A DNA stretch of 5,016 nt from an uncultured Burkholderiales bacterium. Its GTDB lineage: Bacteria; Pseudomonadota; Gammaproteobacteria; Burkholderiales; Burkholderiaceae_C. Position 1 is the stretch's first letter. Every line of letters starts with the position of its first letter. Positions 1 to 5,016 of this stretch are shown here, one piece after another. The translations under genes and the position numbers were made by a program. The DNA lies in assembly GCA_903887655.1 (NCBI GenBank), contig CAISQQ010000264.1, positions 1-5,016 on the forward strand, given 5' to 3'. The notes under the pieces are model-generated. The model was not told where the DNA came from. It worked only from the letters and a program-made list of their open reading frames with translations, and did no database searches.

Positions 1-36
1 ACCCACTGGTTTTATTTCTGCTATCACCGAGCCAGC

Positions 37-663
37 ATGCACCCCAATCTCAGAATCGTCGTTGTCGCGCCCGACTTGGTCACCGAAGACTCTCAAGATG
101 AACACGCTGTGTGCCTGATCGAGAGATCCAAAACCCTGCGCATCGGTTTATTGGAAAACGGCTACAACTTGATCGCAACCTTGCCTGTCGATGTTTTTTT
201 AGCACAGCGCATCGCACAATTGCAACCCGATTTGATCATCGTGGATGCAGAAAGCGACGCCCGCGACGCGTTGGAGCACGTGGTCATGGCCACGCGAGAC
301 GAGCGACGTGCCATCGTGCTCTTCACGGATGATGAGGATACAAGCCATGTGAATGAAGCCGTGGCTGCAGGGGTGAGTGCTTACATCGTTTCAGGCCTTG
401 CACCAAGTCGCATCAAGCCGATCTTGGAAGTTGCCATGGCGCGCTTTGAGCACGAACAACGCTTGCGCACCGAACTCTCACACGCCCAAGAGGCGTTGGT
501 GACGAAAAACGTGGTCGAACAAGCCAAGGGACTGATCATGAAAAGACATAACATTTCGGAGCCCGAAGCCTACGCCAAAATACGCAAAATCGCCATGAAC
601 AAAGGACTCAAACTGGCCGATGTCTCGCAACAAATCATCGATATGGCTGAACTTTGGCTTTGA
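37..663 (+). CDS. nasT: NasT-like ANTAR-domain RNA-binding antiterminator
   Basis: The 208-residue protein has an N-terminal receiver-like domain (about residues 5-135), a short helical linker (about 137-155) and a C-terminal ANTAR domain (about 155-204), recognised by EQAKGLIMKR at 161-170 and the helical stretch to SQQIIDMAEL. ANTAR proteins bind paired hexaloop hairpins in leader RNA and prevent transcription termination; NasT does this for nitrate assimilation operons and in known systems is held inactive by NasS. The receiver keeps the family stretch LIIVDAESDARD (candidate phospho-acceptor position D70) and GVSAYIVSG. However, the acidic pair normally near the end of strand 1 is replaced by A11-P12, and the usual receiver lysine is not seen near 119, so control by phosphorylation looks unlikely. 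About 13 extra residues lie at 12-34 compared with my recollection of typical NasT. ATG 37 is the only plausible start, but its ribosome site is weak, which would fit coupling to an upstream gene such as nasS. The leader targeted by this protein probably begins about 240 bases downstream. Confidence 0.93.
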   Translation: MHPNLRIVVVAPDLVTEDSQDEHAVCLIERSKTLRIGLLENGYNLIATLPVDVFLAQRIAQLQPDLIIVDAESDARDALEHVVMATRDERRAIVLFTDDEDTSHVNEAVAAGVSAYIVSGLAPSRIKPILEVAMARFEHEQRLRTELSHAQEALVTKNVVEQAKGLIMKRHNISEPEAYAKIRKIAMNKGLKLADVSQQIIDMAELWL

Positions 664-679
664 TCATCGCTCTCAATAC

Positions 680-694
680 TTGTGCAACGCACAA
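680..694. repeat. Perfect inverted repeat TTGTGC-AAC-GCACAA, candidate operator or enhancer
   Basis: TTGTGC at 680-685 is repeated in inverted form as GCACAA at 689-694 around a 3-base centre, 16 bases after the nasT stop. No T-run follows, so it does not look like an intrinsic terminator. It lies about 180-195 bases upstream of the sigma-54 -24 element, a normal distance for an activator site. It does not match the NtrC consensus as I know it (GCAC, about 7 bases, GTGC), because the half-sites are in the opposite order. The bound protein is unknown; the role is inferred only from symmetry and position. Confidence 0.4.
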
Positions 695-736
695 CTGTCG
701 AGCACGACGACCCTCTCAATATCACCAAAACAGTGC

Positions 737-790
737 ACTCATCCCCATTGTGAATCCGACTTGGAGGAGTCAACTCTTGTTGGGATGAGT
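737..790 (+). repeat. 9-bp inverted repeat, possible nasT 3' end structure
   Basis: ACTCATCCC at 737-745 is perfectly complementary to GGGATGAGT at 782-790. The 36-base interior holds a small second stem, GACT (758-761) with AGTC (768-771) around a 6-base loop. The following bases are AT-rich with a T5 run at 803-807, but no T-run directly abuts the stem, so it is at best a weak terminator for nasT. It could instead stabilise the nasT mRNA 3' end or be a protein site. Confidence 0.4.
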
Positions 791-792
791 AA

Positions 793-805
793 TTTCAAGA
801 TATTT
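793..805 (+). promoter_or_regulatory. Weak IHF-like site in an AT-rich tract
   Basis: TTTCAAGATATTT matches the IHF consensus WATCAANNNNTTR with two mismatches, inside a strongly AT-rich tract (about 790-835) that stands out from the surrounding sequence. IHF commonly bends DNA between enhancer and promoter at sigma-54 promoters, and this tract lies about 70-80 bases upstream of the -24 element. The match is poor, so the position argues for it more than the motif does. Confidence 0.25.
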
Positions 806-873
806 TTAATACTTTAATGCTATTTATTATGTTTTGAAAGCTTTCTGCGGCCCTTCTGGCCAGGAATTCACAA

Positions 874-889
874 CGGCATATTAATTGCA
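874..889 (+). promoter_or_regulatory. Sigma-54 (RpoN) -24/-12 promoter for nrtABD-nirB
   Basis: CGGCAT-ATTAA-TTGCA fits the sigma-54 consensus TGGCAC-N5-TTGCA with two mismatches in the -24 box. The essential GG (875-876) and GC (887-888) are separated by exactly 10 bases. Taking the C of GC as -12 places transcription start near A900. This gives an untranslated leader of about 143 bases before the nrtA ATG and puts the ANTAR hairpins at its 5' end. Sigma-54 promoters need an ATP-dependent activator; NtrC is the expected one for nitrogen assimilation, but I found no convincing NtrC site upstream. Confidence 0.72.
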
Positions 890-899
890 GTCTCAATGT

Positions 900-940
900 A
901 AACCCTTAGTGGTTAGTGTTTGGCCAACGAAGGTCAGACA
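900..940 (+). promoter_or_regulatory. ANTAR-type tandem hairpin leader RNA, target of NasT
   Basis: The second hairpin (P2) is clear: 917-925 pairs with 932-940 in nine pairs including two G-U, around hexaloop AACGAA at 926-931. The loop has A at position 1 and G at position 4, the hallmark of ANTAR targets. A weaker first hairpin (P1) can form at 901-920 around loop AGUGGU (908-913), which also has A1 and G4. Its stem (901-903 with 918-920, and 905-906 with 915-916) is interrupted by C-U and U-U mismatches, and 917-920 is shared with the longest form of P2, leaving a 5-bp P2 core at 921-936. The element lies just upstream of a terminator and downstream of nasT, the context expected for NasT antitermination. 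Confidence 0.72.
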
Positions 941-947
941 TCAGGGC

Positions 948-1003
948 AAAGACGTCCAAGCCATCTGTGCGATGAACACAGTTGAGCCTGGACGTTTTTT
1001 TTT
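948..1003 (+). terminator. Intrinsic leader terminator ahead of nrtA
   Basis: A long hairpin pairs 952-958 (ACGTCCA) with 989-995 (TGGACGT), continues through 960-963 with 983-987 (one bulged base), and ends in an apical stem CTGTG (965-969) with CACAG (977-981) around a 7-base loop. It is followed by nine T at 995-1003. A-residues at 948-950 can also pair with the first U residues. It lies after the predicted promoter and before the nrtA start, so it is an attenuator and cannot be an operon-end terminator. The nearby ANTAR element implies read-through when NasT is active. Confidence 0.9.
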
Positions 1004-1027
1004 GTGTTTTCCGTTTTCAACTGTTTC

Positions 1028-1037
1028 AGAAAGAGAG
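1028..1037 (+). promoter_or_regulatory. Ribosome binding site deciding the nrtA start
   Basis: The purine tract AGAAAGAGAG ends five bases before ATG 1043. It supports this ATG over the in-frame GTG at 1004, which directly follows the terminator T-run with no ribosome site, and over ATG 1067, which has none either. Confidence 0.7.
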
Positions 1038-1042
1038 CCGCC

Positions 1043-2287
1043 ATGACTCCATTTTCCCAACAATCCATGAGCCGCCGCACCGTTTTGCAAGCCGCCACAG
1101 TGGGTGCCATCGGAGTGGATCCCGCACTTAGGGCTGCCGTCTACGCACAAGGATCTGACAAACCGGAGAAAGAAGAAGTGAAAATCGGCTTCATCCCACT
1201 CACTGATTGCGCAAGTGTCGTGATGGCCTCGGTGTTGGGCTTTGATAAAAAATACGGCGTCAAAATCATCCCCACCAAGGAATCGAGTTGGGCTGGAGTG
1301 CGTGACAAACTCATCACCGGAGAGCTTGACTGCGCCCATGTGCTTTATGGGCTGATCTACGGCGTGCATTTGGGCATTGCCGGACCCAAAAAAGACATGG
1401 CAGCGCTCATGACAATCAATCGCAATGGTCAAGCCATCACCTTGTCCAAAAAACTCGCCGACCAAGGTGCAGTGGATGGTGCGAGTTTGGCCAAATTGAT
1501 GAATAAAGAAAAGCGCGAATACACCTTCGCGCAAACCTTTCCCACGGGCACGCATGCGATGTGGCTGTATTACTGGCTCGCCAGTGTGGGCATCAACCCC
1601 ATGAAAGATGCCAAAGTCATCACCGTGCCTCCCCCACAAATGGTGGCCAATATGCGCGTGGGCAACATGGACGGCTACTGCGTGGGTGAGCCCTGGGGGC
1701 ACCGGGCCATTGCTGATGGCATTGGCATCACGGCCATCACCACGCAAGACATCTGGAAGGATCATCCAGAAAAAGTCCTGGGCACCACCGCAGAATTTGT
1801 CAGCAAATACCCCAACACTGCACGCGCGGTGACGGCCGCTATTTTGGAAGCCAGCAAATGGATCGACTCAGGATTGCAAAACAAACTCAAAATGGCCGAA
1901 ACCATTGCTGACAAATCCTATGTAAACACCAGCGTTGATGTGATCAATCAGCGCATTTTGGGGCGGTATCAAAACGGTTTGGGCAAGACCTGGGATGACC
2001 CCAACTACATGAAGTTTTATGACGATGGCGCGGTCACTTTTCCCTACCTCTCAGACGGCATGTGGTTTTTGACACAACAAAAGCGTTGGGGACTGCTGAA
2101 AGACCATCCTGATTATTTGGCCACCGCCAAGCAAATTAATCGCATTGACTTGTACAAAGACGCGGCGTCGATCACCAAAACGCCAGTCCCCAAAGACGTG
2201 ATGAGAACGAGCAAGCTGCTTGACGGCACCGTTTGGGACGGCAAAGATCCCAAGAAATACGCTGACAGTTTTGCAGTTCACGCTTAA
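1043..2287 (+). CDS. nrtA: NrtA-like periplasmic nitrate-binding protein of ABC transporter
   Basis: This 414-residue protein is the substrate-binding part of a NrtABD/CmpABCD-type importer and would deliver nitrate (possibly nitrite) to NrtB. Recognisable family stretches are GFIPLTDCASVVMA (49-62), SWAGVRDKL (82-90), GELDCAHVLYGLIYG (93-107), NGQAITLS (128-135), FPTGTHAMWLYYWLA (166-180), PPPQMVANMRVGNMDGYCVGEPW (196-218) and TTQDIWKDHPEKVLG (233-247). W83, Q130, H171 and K239 sit where, by my recollection of the Synechocystis NrtA structure, nitrate is bound; this favours nitrate over bicarbonate. Residues 10-15 (SRRTVL) form a twin-arginine motif and VYAQG at 33-37 resembles a signal peptidase site, so Tat export is likely, although the hydrophobic stretch contains D26 and R30. 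The length is usual for the family. It is the first gene after the attenuator and lies 23 bases before nrtB. Confidence 0.94.
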   Translation: MTPFSQQSMSRRTVLQAATVGAIGVDPALRAAVYAQGSDKPEKEEVKIGFIPLTDCASVVMASVLGFDKKYGVKIIPTKESSWAGVRDKLITGELDCAHVLYGLIYGVHLGIAGPKKDMAALMTINRNGQAITLSKKLADQGAVDGASLAKLMNKEKREYTFAQTFPTGTHAMWLYYWLASVGINPMKDAKVITVPPPQMVANMRVGNMDGYCVGEPWGHRAIADGIGITAITTQDIWKDHPEKVLGTTAEFVSKYPNTARAVTAAILEASKWIDSGLQNKLKMAETIADKSYVNTSVDVINQRILGRYQNGLGKTWDDPNYMKFYDDGAVTFPYLSDGMWFLTQQKRWGLLKDHPDYLATAKQINRIDLYKDAASITKTPVPKDVMRTSKLLDGTVWDGKDPKKYADSFAVHA

Positions 2288-2310
2288 TCACAACCTACTA
2301 AGGCTCCATC

Positions 2311-3186
2311 ATGGTGAGTGCAGTTTTTCATTCTCCGGCGTTGACCTCGACGACCAGCGATGCAACCAGCGCAACAAACCTCAAGCAGCGTCAACAAAAA
2401 ATGCGCCAACGCGCTTTTTTATTGACGTGGATCTCTCCAGTCTTTGGTTTTTCACTGATGCTCGCGGTTTGGTCTTTGGTGGCTCTTAAAAGTGGCAATG
2501 CCTTTCCCACACCTTGGGAGACGTTCAAACAAGCCTACGTTGTTTTCAGCGACCCGTTTTACAACAACGGCCCCAATGACCAAGGCATCGGCTGGAATAT
2601 CTACAGCTCACTCAAGCGTGTGGCCCTGGGCTTTGGTCTTGCGGCCTTGGTGGGTATTCCTGCAGGTTTTGTGATTGGTCGCTTTGAATGGGCCTCGCGC
2701 ATGTTCAACCCATTGATCAGCTTGCTGCGCCCTGTCTCCCCGTTGGCCTGGTTGCCCATTGGTTTACTGGTCTTCAAAGGTGCGAATCCAGCGGCCATTT
2801 GGACCATCTTCATTTGCTCAATCTGGCCCATGATCATCAATACCGCGGTAGGAGTGCAAAGGGTGCCCAGCGACTACATGAATGTGGCCAGGGTGCTTAA
2901 CCTCTCAGAGTGGAAGATCATGAGCGTGATTTTATTTCCCGCGGTGCTGCCTTACATGCTCACCGGGGTCAGGTTGTCAGTTGGCACCGCATGGCTCGTG
3001 ATTGTGGCCGCCGAGATGCTCACTGGAGGAGTCGGCATTGGCTTTTGGGTTTGGGATGAGTGGAATAACCTGAACGTCAAAAACATCATCATCGCCATCT
3101 TCATCATCGGCTTGGTGGGCTTGCTGCTGGAATACTTGTTGATCCGTTTGGCCCGAGCCTTCACCTTTGAAGACATCAAAGCTTGA
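2311..3186 (+). CDS. nrtB: NrtB-like nitrate ABC transporter permease
   Basis: This 291-residue inner-membrane protein would form the channel as a dimer. A polar N-terminal tail of about 33 residues (rich in S, T, A and Q) precedes the membrane part. Hydrophobic segments are seen at about 36-60, 105-123, 145-155, 161-182, 203-219, 226-246 and 257-280. The cytoplasmic coupling loop of binding-protein-dependent permeases is visible at about 190-218 (NVARVLNLSEWKIMSVILFPAVLP is the stretch, with the conserved G219 after it), and it should contact the ATPase NrtD. Family-like stretches include RPVSPLAWLPIGLLVF at 140-155, AAEMLTGGVGIGFWVWDEWN at 233-252, and a C-terminus with FEDIK. AAGG at 2299-2303 supports ATG 2311. 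Permeases for nitrate, taurine and bicarbonate resemble each other, so the nitrate call leans on the neighbours NrtA, NrtD and NirB as well as on the sequence. Confidence 0.92.
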   Translation: MVSAVFHSPALTSTTSDATSATNLKQRQQKMRQRAFLLTWISPVFGFSLMLAVWSLVALKSGNAFPTPWETFKQAYVVFSDPFYNNGPNDQGIGWNIYSSLKRVALGFGLAALVGIPAGFVIGRFEWASRMFNPLISLLRPVSPLAWLPIGLLVFKGANPAAIWTIFICSIWPMIINTAVGVQRVPSDYMNVARVLNLSEWKIMSVILFPAVLPYMLTGVRLSVGTAWLVIVAAEMLTGGVGIGFWVWDEWNNLNVKNIIIAIFIIGLVGLLLEYLLIRLARAFTFEDIKA

Positions 3187-3211
3187 CACCTCCTTTTGAG
3201 TGAGAAACCCC

Positions 3212-4042
3212 ATGCAAGACACCAGCAAATACTTGGCAATAGAAAACGTCTTACAGACCTTCCCCACCCCTCAGGGTGAGTTTGTGGCACTCAAAAACAT
3301 CAACCTCACGGTTCAAAAAGGTGAGTTTGTGACACTCATCGGACACTCAGGGTGCGGTAAATCCACCCTACTGAACTTGATCGCAGGACTCACCAAGCCG
3401 AGTGCTGGCACACTCATTTGCGCCAACAAGGAGATCACTGGACCAGGGCCAGAACGCGGCGTGGTATTTCAAAATCATTCATTGCTGCCTTGGCTCACTT
3501 GCTTTGAAAACGTCTTCCTCGCCGTTGAACGGGTCTTTGGTCCCCCCAGCAAAAAAGTGGGCAAAGAGCCTGAGAGCAAAGCCTCATTGATTCAAAGAAC
3601 ACATTGCGCGTTGGAAATGGTGGGACTCACTCACGCTGCTCAAAAAAGACCTGGCGAGATCTCTGGCGGCATGAAGCAACGCGTTGGTATTGCTCGCGCG
3701 CTCTCCATGGAGCCGCAAGTGCTGCTACTCGATGAACCCTTTGGCGCCTTGGACGCATTGACGCGCGCCAAGCTGCAAGACGAGCTCTTGAACATTGTTA
3801 CCCAAACCCAGAGCACCGTCGTCATGGTAACCCACGATGTGGACGAAGCCGTTCTTTTGTCCGACAAAATTGTGATGCTCACCAATGGACCCGCCGCAAC
3901 GATTGGCGAAATCCTGAGCGTTGAATTGGAGCACCCCAGGTCCAGAGTGAGCCTGGCACAAAACACCCAATACCAAGCGTATCGAAAAGCGGTGATTGAA
4001 TTTTTGTACACCCGCCAGCAACATGTTGAAAAAATGGTCTGA
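3212..4042 (+). CDS. nrtD: NrtD-like nitrate ABC transporter ATP-binding protein
   Basis: This 276-residue cytoplasmic ATPase would power nitrate import as a dimer under NrtB. All nucleotide-binding motifs are intact: Walker A GHSGCGKST (44-52), Q-loop Q87, signature SGGMKQR (151-157, with M in place of the usual Q), Walker B VLLLDEP (170-176), D-loop GALD (178-181) and switch histidine H208. A charged, lysine-rich insertion at about 106-129 sits between Q-loop and signature. The protein ends soon after the nucleotide-binding domain, so it is the single-domain NrtD type and lacks the NrtA-like C-terminal domain of cyanobacterial NrtC. Some annotators would call it nrtC or nasD. ATG 3212 is chosen because GAGA lies 6 bases upstream; the in-frame GTG at 3200 has no ribosome site. 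It follows nrtB by 25 bases and precedes nirB by 50. Confidence 0.93.
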   Translation: MQDTSKYLAIENVLQTFPTPQGEFVALKNINLTVQKGEFVTLIGHSGCGKSTLLNLIAGLTKPSAGTLICANKEITGPGPERGVVFQNHSLLPWLTCFENVFLAVERVFGPPSKKVGKEPESKASLIQRTHCALEMVGLTHAAQKRPGEISGGMKQRVGIARALSMEPQVLLLDEPFGALDALTRAKLQDELLNIVTQTQSTVVMVTHDVDEAVLLSDKIVMLTNGPAATIGEILSVELEHPRSRVSLAQNTQYQAYRKAVIEFLYTRQQHVEKMV

Positions 4043-4092
4043 CATTCACCCATCGAGAACTTTGTCGCCACCTCACTCAAACACAAAACACC

Positions 4093-5016
4093 ATGAATAC
4101 CACCTCCAAACTCAAACTCGTGATGATTGGCAACGGCATGGCTGGCGTGCGAACGCTAGAGGAATTGCTCAAACTCTCACCCGATCTTTATGACATCACG
4201 GTCTTTGGCAATGAGCCACACCCCAACTACAACCGCATCGCCTTGTCGCCAGTCTTGTCTGGCGAGCAAACGCTTGATGAAATCATCCTCAACCCGCAGA
4301 GTTGGTACGAAGAGGAGGGTATCACCCTGCACTTGAGCGCTTTGGTATATGAGGTCGACCGCATCAAACGCTTGGTCCACGCAAGGACTGACGAAGGACA
4401 GGTCATCACGGCAGCTTATGACCGATTAATTTTTGCCACCGGATCCAACCCCTTCATGCTGCCACTGCCAGGCATTGAACTTGACGGAGTGTTGGCTTAC
4501 AGAGACATTGCCGACACGACCGCCATGATTGAAGCGACCAAGGTCTACACCAATGCCGTGGTCATTGGCGGAGGACTATTGGGTCTCGAAGCGGCCAATG
4601 GCTTATCCAAACGAGGCATGCAAGTCACCGTCATCCATGTGGCGCCTTGGCTGATGAATCGACAACTCGACCGGGTTGCTGGCGAGCTCTTGGAGCAGTC
4701 CCTTAAAGAGCGGGGCTTGAAATTTTGTGTTGGAGCGCAAACCCAAAGCATTGTGGCCGGCCCCACTGGGCGAGTAAGCCATGTGATGCTGAGTGACGGT
4801 CAACGCATAGAAGCCGACTTGGTGGTGATGGCCGTGGGCATTCGACCCAACACGAGCTTGGCGCAAGCGTGCAGACTGCACTGTAACAATGGCATCGTTG
4901 TGAGTGACACCATGCAAACGGTCACCGATCCGCGAATTTATGCGGTTGGTGAATGTGCCAGCCACCGTGGTGTGGCCTATGGCTTGGTCGCCCCCTTGTT
5001 TGAACAAGGCAAGGTC
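4093..5016 (+). CDS. nirB: Nitrite reductase [NAD(P)H] large subunit, N-terminal part
   Basis: The reading frame stays open to the window edge, giving the first 308 residues of a protein that is usually about 800 or more. NirB with NirD reduces nitrite to ammonium in the cytoplasm using NADH, FAD, a 4Fe-4S cluster and siroheme. The visible part is the FAD/NAD(H)-binding half: FAD-binding GNGMAG (13-18), YNRIALSPVLSGE (46-58), ATGSNPF (115-121), the NAD(H)-binding VIGGGLLGLEAA (157-168), AVGIRPN (247-253) and FAD-closing YAVGECASHRG (283-293). The siroheme and iron-sulfur domains lie outside the window, so NirB is favoured over a stand-alone rubredoxin-type reductase by sequence style and by the nrt neighbours. 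ATG 4093 is the only plausible start, yet no clear Shine-Dalgarno precedes it. It is probably co-transcribed with nrtABD. Confidence 0.9.
   Translation, partial: MNTTSKLKLVMIGNGMAGVRTLEELLKLSPDLYDITVFGNEPHPNYNRIALSPVLSGEQTLDEIILNPQSWYEEEGITLHLSALVYEVDRIKRLVHARTDEGQVITAAYDRLIFATGSNPFMLPLPGIELDGVLAYRDIADTTAMIEATKVYTNAVVIGGGLLGLEAANGLSKRGMQVTVIHVAPWLMNRQLDRVAGELLEQSLKERGLKFCVGAQTQSIVAGPTGRVSHVMLSDGQRIEADLVVMAVGIRPNTSLAQACRLHCNNGIVVSDTMQTVTDPRIYAVGECASHRGVAYGLVAPLFEQGKV

Noticed and set aside
1..36. Possible tail of an upstream gene such as nasS
   Set aside because: All three frames are open here but the peptides are too short to recognise; nothing can be assigned.
732..754. Possible NtrC site around TGCAC at 734-738
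   Set aside because: The second half-site does not match GGTGCA at the required spacing, so it fails the consensus.
620..817. 65-codon plus-strand frame overlapping the nasT end
   Set aside because: It starts inside nasT in another frame, has no ribosome site and covers the inverted repeats of the gap; no sign of coding.
1004..1042. GTG start extending NrtA by 13 residues
   Set aside because: The GTG directly follows the terminator T-run with no ribosome site, and the extension would precede a normal Tat signal. ATG 1043 has a good purine tract.
941..1765. Long minus-strand open frame (274 codons) opposite nrtA
   Set aside because: It lies across the leader terminator and a clear nrtA coding region, and its histidine- and glycine-rich translation resembles no family I know.
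3200..3211. GTG start extending NrtD by four residues
   Set aside because: No ribosome site precedes it, while GAGA stands at good spacing before ATG 3212.
1..5016. tRNA, rRNA, CRISPR array or insertion sequence
   Set aside because: No cloverleaf, regularly spaced repeats, transposase or terminal inverted repeats were seen; the window is almost fully explained by the nitrate locus.

Overview
This window carries the start of a nitrate/nitrite assimilation locus, all on the + strand. The layout is nasT (ANTAR-type antiterminator), a 379-bp regulatory gap, nrtA (nitrate-binding protein), nrtB (permease), nrtD (ATPase), and the first 308 codons of nirB (NADH-dependent nitrite reductase large subunit), which runs off the right edge. 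The protein families, the gene order and the moderate GC content suggest a Gram-negative betaproteobacterium, plausibly Burkholderiales/Comamonadaceae. That placement is inference from sequence style and rests on no database match.

Region by region: 1-36 is too short to assign. 37-663 is nasT. 664-1042 has no protein-coding gene but is densely structured. It holds two inverted repeats (680-694 and 737-790), an AT-rich tract (about 790-835) with a weak IHF-like match, two short palindromes (836-845 and 856-863) and a good sigma-54 -24/-12 element (874-889) that predicts transcription start near A900. Next comes an ANTAR-type tandem hairpin region (900-940), with one very convincing hexaloop hairpin, and then a strong intrinsic terminator with a run of nine T (948-1003) that ends 39 bases before the nrtA ATG. 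1043-4042 is nrtABD with short gaps, and nirB starts at 4093 after a 50-base gap.

How the parts work together: nitrogen limitation would act through the sigma-54 promoter, probably with NtrC. Transcripts would stop at the leader terminator unless NasT binds the leader hairpins and allows read-through. In known NasS-NasT systems NasT is freed from the sensor NasS when nitrate or nitrite is present. NasS is not in this window and may lie just upstream. Read-through yields the NrtABD importer, which brings nitrate in across the inner membrane, and NirB, which with NirD (not seen) reduces nitrite to ammonium. The assimilatory nitrate reductase would be expected downstream of the window.

The protein genes are members of known families. 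The part most worth a second look is the compact control region, where a sigma-54 promoter places the first leader hairpin at the very 5' end of the RNA. I did not find evidence for a wholly new system.
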